A model generated the notes under the pieces. It worked only from the letters and a program-made list of their open reading frames with translations. It ran no database searches and was not told the DNA's origin. Positions 61,210 to 64,000 of a stretch of 64,000 bases of DNA are shown here, piece by piece. Every line of letters begins with the position of its first letter. Position 1 is the first letter of the stretch. The stretch covers positions 1 through 64,000 of the forward strand of contig CAKSAP010000005.1 in NCBI GenBank assembly GCA_934436505.1, in the 5' to 3' direction. A program made the position numbers and the translations under genes. Source of the DNA: an uncultured Eubacteriales bacterium. GTDB lineage: Bacteria; Bacillota; Clostridia; Oscillospirales; Acutalibacteraceae.

Positions 61210-64000
61210 TTATCTGATTTTAATTGTCACAATTTCAAACGGCTTTAAGGTTATCGGAATTGAGTTCTCTTTTGCCGATATAACCTTTAATTCATTTTCA
61301 AGCATATCACAAAGCGTTACAGACTCAAAGTCGAATCCCGTTTTAAGCACGGTACTTGTACGTCTGTTGAAGCTCTCATACATTCTGACAATAATTCCGT
61401 CTCCGTTTTCAGCTTTCTTAATTGTTTCGATAACAACATTTTCATCTTTTACGGAAACAAGTGAATAGCTGTCGGCGAGCTTGCCCGAATGCTTATCAAT
61501 CGTCATAGCGGTCATTGGATTATTAAGCTCATAGGCCGTTTTGATTGTTCCTGCCTCACGGTAATCCCCTGCGTGCGGATAAAGCGAATAAGTAAAATAA
61601 TGCTCGCATTTATCGGCTGTCGGATCGGGATAAGTACCGCTTTTAAGCAGTGTTAATGTCATAACACCGTCGTGAATTGAATGACCATACTTGCAATCGT
61701 TTATGAGACTGACGCCGTATCCGTACTCTGAAATATCGGAATATTTATGAGCGCAAACCTCAAAGCGTGCGCTGTCCCAGCTTGTGTTATAGTGCGTGGG
61801 TCTTTCAACAGAGCCGAATTGAATATCGTACGTCGCCTTGTCGGTATTGACGTCAACGGGGAACGCTGTTTTCAAAAGAATATGCGACTCTTTCCAGTCG
61901 ATATACGTTTCAAAATCAATGCGGTCAAGGTCATCATAAAGCCATATTTTTTGCTTTAGGGTGCTGTTTAAGAATGTCTTTTCAATTTCAAGACCTGCTC
62001 TTGCACCGTCCTTTATAGGCTTTATCGACTTAACATTGTTGACTTCCCACGATTTATCGGTATAGTAATTGCTGATTTCCCAGTTGTCGTAGTCTCTCGG
62101 TAAATCCTCATAAGCGGTAATAACATTACCACACTCATTGTTTTTAAGTACCTGACGCATATTGCGTTTATCGAAGATTTCGGAAAGAGTACCGTTTTCA
62201 TCAAGGGTAAGACGGAAGAATTTATTTTCGATTTTGTTGTCGGTTATTTTAACGTCAGCTTTAATTTTGGGCATTGCAATAACCTTATAGCCCTTTGCGG
62301 GAATGTCGCTGACACAATATGTAACGCCGTCAATTTTAACAGCACCGTCGCCTGTAAACGAATTCGGATTGAAAACCAAAATTCCACCGTCGGTATTGAT
62401 ATTGTCGGCAATGTCGCCATATGCTTTTGAAGCGATTTCCCTACCTGAAAGCTTTAACTGCTCATACTGCTTTGAGGAAACCTCATACACCTCTTTTATC
62501 GAAGAGCCGGGTATAATATCGTGGAACTGATTGAGAAGTATTGTCTCCCATCCGTCGTGAAGTGCTTTTTTCGGATATTCAGAGCCGTTAAGCTTTTCGT
62601 TCATAACGGCAAGTGCTTCAGCTTTTTCATAAAGGAATTCGCACTTACGGTTATTCCTCTTGTTTTTAGCCTGCGAAGTATATGTGCCACGATGATATTC
62701 GAGATACAGCTCACCCTGCCAAACAGGAGTTTTCGGGTTTTCCTCTGCTCTCTTTTTAACCCTTTCAAGCATCGAGCCGGCAAATTCCATTTTTGCAACG
62801 GGCACACCCGAAATACCTTTTTTGAGAATATCGTAATATTCAAGGTCTTTTCTTATAGGTCCGCCGCCGCCGTCGCCAAAGCCAAAGGTAATCATAATAT
62901 CATTATTTATATCCTTTTGCTGATAACGGTCATATCCGCCTTGAAGCTGACTCGGATTGAGTTTTGCGTTATAGGTGCAATTTGTTGCTGTCGGCACTCC
63001 CCTGTGTTTGTCCTGTGCGGTCATAAAATAAGCAAAAATATCAGTGCCGTCTATGCCCTTCCACCAAAAAGTATCATAAGGCATACGGTTTGACTCGTTC
63101 CAACCGATTTTCGAGGTTACGAACTTGTCAACACCGCTTTTCATAAGTATCTGAGGCAATGCGGCTGAATATCCGAACACGTCGGGAAGCCACAAAACCT
63201 TTGAGTCAACGCCGAATTCCTCTTTGAAGAAACTCTTTCCGTAAAGCACCTGTCTTACAAGGCTTTCTCCCGAGGAGAGATTGCAATCGGCTTCGACCCA
63301 CATTGCACCCTCAACCTCCCAACGTCCTGCCTTAATCATTTCCTTGACCTCGGCATAAAGTTCGGGACTTTCCTCTTTAAGATACTTATAAAGCTGCGCC
63401 TGACTTGACATAAATTTGTACTCGGGGTACTTTTTCATTAAGGCGAGCACAGTTGAAAACGAACGCTGTACCTTTTCCCTTGTCTGCGCAAGCGTCCAAA
63501 GCCACGCAACGTCAATATGCGTATGACCGATACAAATTGCGTTGACATCTTCCGGTGTGCATTTTTTGAAAAACTCTTCGTCAATATACTTTTGCGCCGC
63601 TTTTACGGAATTATTAAATTCAGCACTTCCGATTACACGCATATCAAGAAGATTTACCGCATTCAAAATGTGCTTTTCTATATCGATATATGTTTTTTCG
63701 TCGGGATTGAGATATTCCGTAACTTCAAACGGAACTTTAAGGCTGTAATAAAGCTTTCTTGCTTCCTCGTTGTAAACGACAAGCCTTGCGTCAAGGTCAA
63801 GCCAACCGTCGCCGTTCATACCCGTGTACGCATATATGTAAAGCTCATAGCTCTCCTCGGCATTATCAAGAAAAATCTCCCTATGATTCATATCAAGCCC
63901 TTGAACAAGAGCGCCGTTAAGGTAAACTATAAACTGCGGATTTATTGCGTCCCAGCTTTGATTGTAGGCGTCGGTTGAGATTACAAGCTCAACGTTTTTA
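61210..64000 (-). CDS. GH38 alpha-mannosidase (5' part beyond the window)
   Basis: The frame is open to the right edge: upstream of the ATG at 63,891 it reads VELVISTDAYNQSWDAINPQ and then NG, QGLD, NH, typical of the GH38 N-terminal domain, so the true start lies past 64,000. At least 930 residues are present. The catalytic domain has HTHIDVAWLW (zinc ligands) and WLPDVFGYS with the nucleophile Asp, and large beta-rich domains follow. It releases alpha-linked mannose, probably from glycoprotein or yeast glycans. There is no signal peptide information. Confidence 0.94.
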   Translation of the reverse strand, partial: KNVELVISTDAYNQSWDAINPQFIVYLNGALVQGLDMNHREIFLDNAEESYELYIYAYTGMNGDGWLDLDARLVVYNEEARKLYYSLKVPFEVTEYLNPDEKTYIDIEKHILNAVNLLDMRVIGSAEFNNSVKAAQKYIDEEFFKKCTPEDVNAICIGHTHIDVAWLWTLAQTREKVQRSFSTVLALMKKYPEYKFMSSQAQLYKYLKEESPELYAEVKEMIKAGRWEVEGAMWVEADCNLSSGESLVRQVLYGKSFFKEEFGVDSKVLWLPDVFGYSAALPQILMKSGVDKFVTSKIGWNESNRMPYDTFWWKGIDGTDIFAYFMTAQDKHRGVPTATNCTYNAKLNPSQLQGGYDRYQQKDINNDIMITFGFGDGGGGPIRKDLEYYDILKKGISGVPVAKMEFAGSMLERVKKRAEENPKTPVWQGELYLEYHRGTYTSQAKNKRNNRKCEFLYEKAEALAVMNEKLNGSEYPKKALHDGWETILLNQFHDIIPGSSIKEVYEVSSKQYEQLKLSGREIASKAYGDIADNINTDGGILVFNPNSFTGDGAVKIDGVTYCVSDIPAKGYKVIAMPKIKADVKITDNKIENKFFRLTLDENGTLSEIFDKRNMRQVLKNNECGNVITAYEDLPRDYDNWEISNYYTDKSWEVNNVKSIKPIKDGARAGLEIEKTFLNSTLKQKIWLYDDLDRIDFETYIDWKESHILLKTAFPVDVNTDKATYDIQFGSVERPTHYNTSWDSARFEVCAHKYSDISEYGYGVSLINDCKYGHSIHDGVMTLTLLKSGTYPDPTADKCEHYFTYSLYPHAGDYREAGTIKTAYELNNPMTAMTIDKHSGKLADSYSLVSVKDENVVIETIKKAENGDGIIVRMYESFNRRTSTVLKTGFDFESVTLCDMLENELKVISAKENSIPITLKPFEIVTIKIR

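Overview
The window looks like chromosome of a low-GC, endospore-forming Clostridia-type Firmicute. Evidence for sporulation includes sigG, a sipL-like SpoIVA-interacting gene, an alpha/beta small acid-soluble spore protein, a ytfJ/GerW gene and a spore-type dacB. Gene order also fits: the yicC-to-thiN operon, the cmk-plsC-ispH::S1 cluster with the ispH-S1 fusion, and cdaA-cdaR. An order-level guess of Eubacteriales/Oscillospirales is inference only. No rRNA, tRNA or CRISPR array was seen.

Region 1 (1 to about 18,000) is an AT-rich accessory island. Nearly everything from 1 to 11,200 is on the minus strand. In transcription order it holds: an XRE-family regulator with a DUF6036-like nucleotidyltransferase (11,199-9,942); an excisionase-like HTH, a small membrane protein with a HEPN-like RNxxxH motif, and a class III Fic protein (9,698-8,385); a large unrecognised gene broken into two overlapping frames (8,249-5,851) whose second half has a glycine-rich hydrophobic segment; a VbhA-VbhT-like Fic protein with a C-terminal winged helix (5,724-4,642); and a type I restriction-modification operon hsdR-hsdM-hsdS running off the left edge. 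On the plus strand at 11,581-14,313 is an SF1 (Upf1-like) helicase with a C-terminal DUF2726-type nuclease domain. The segment carrying the nucleotidyltransferase pair and the helicase is bounded by a 49-bp perfect direct repeat plus a 23-bp one. To the right come an MBL-fold hydrolase/glyoxalase pair, the 3' remnant of a DUF2075 gene, imperfect 96-bp-period repeats, a SASP gene, and a row of four tiny unknown genes in which a hairpin leader and an MDKF-type N-terminus have been duplicated.

Region 2 (18,188-22,331) holds an HTH/ankyrin-like protein, a zinc-ribbon membrane protein, a ZIP metal transporter with a hairpin over its ribosome binding site, the aminotransferase alaA, and two very small membrane-associated ORFs.

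Region 3 (22,390-48,929) is conserved core. A 13-gene operon yicC-remA-gmk-rpoZ-priA-def-fmt-rsmB-rlmN-prpC-prkC-rsgA-thiN reads leftwards from a near-consensus promoter at 35,071-35,099. It lacks the coaBC and rpe genes found in the Bacillus subtilis version. A second leftward block is cdaA-cdaR-yqhQ-like-prmC-M50 protease-scpA-scpB-ytfI-ytfJ-dacB-rluB. It is preceded by a DUF3343/cysteine-desulfurase pair, sipL, divergent tcdA, and sigG.

Region 4 (49,024-64,000) holds mtaB, a GH27 alpha-galactosidase with an inserted carbohydrate-binding module, the ispH::S1 fusion with plsC and cmk, a BaiN/HI0933-type flavoprotein, an RpiR regulator, tmcAL, a uracil/deoxyinosine glycosylase, ackA on the plus strand, a DUF1003 membrane protein, and a GH38 alpha-mannosidase running off the right edge.

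The most likely place for an undescribed system is the island: the split 2.4-kb gene between two Fic genes, the HTH/HEPN-like/Fic operon, and the repeat-bounded nucleotidyltransferase/helicase module.
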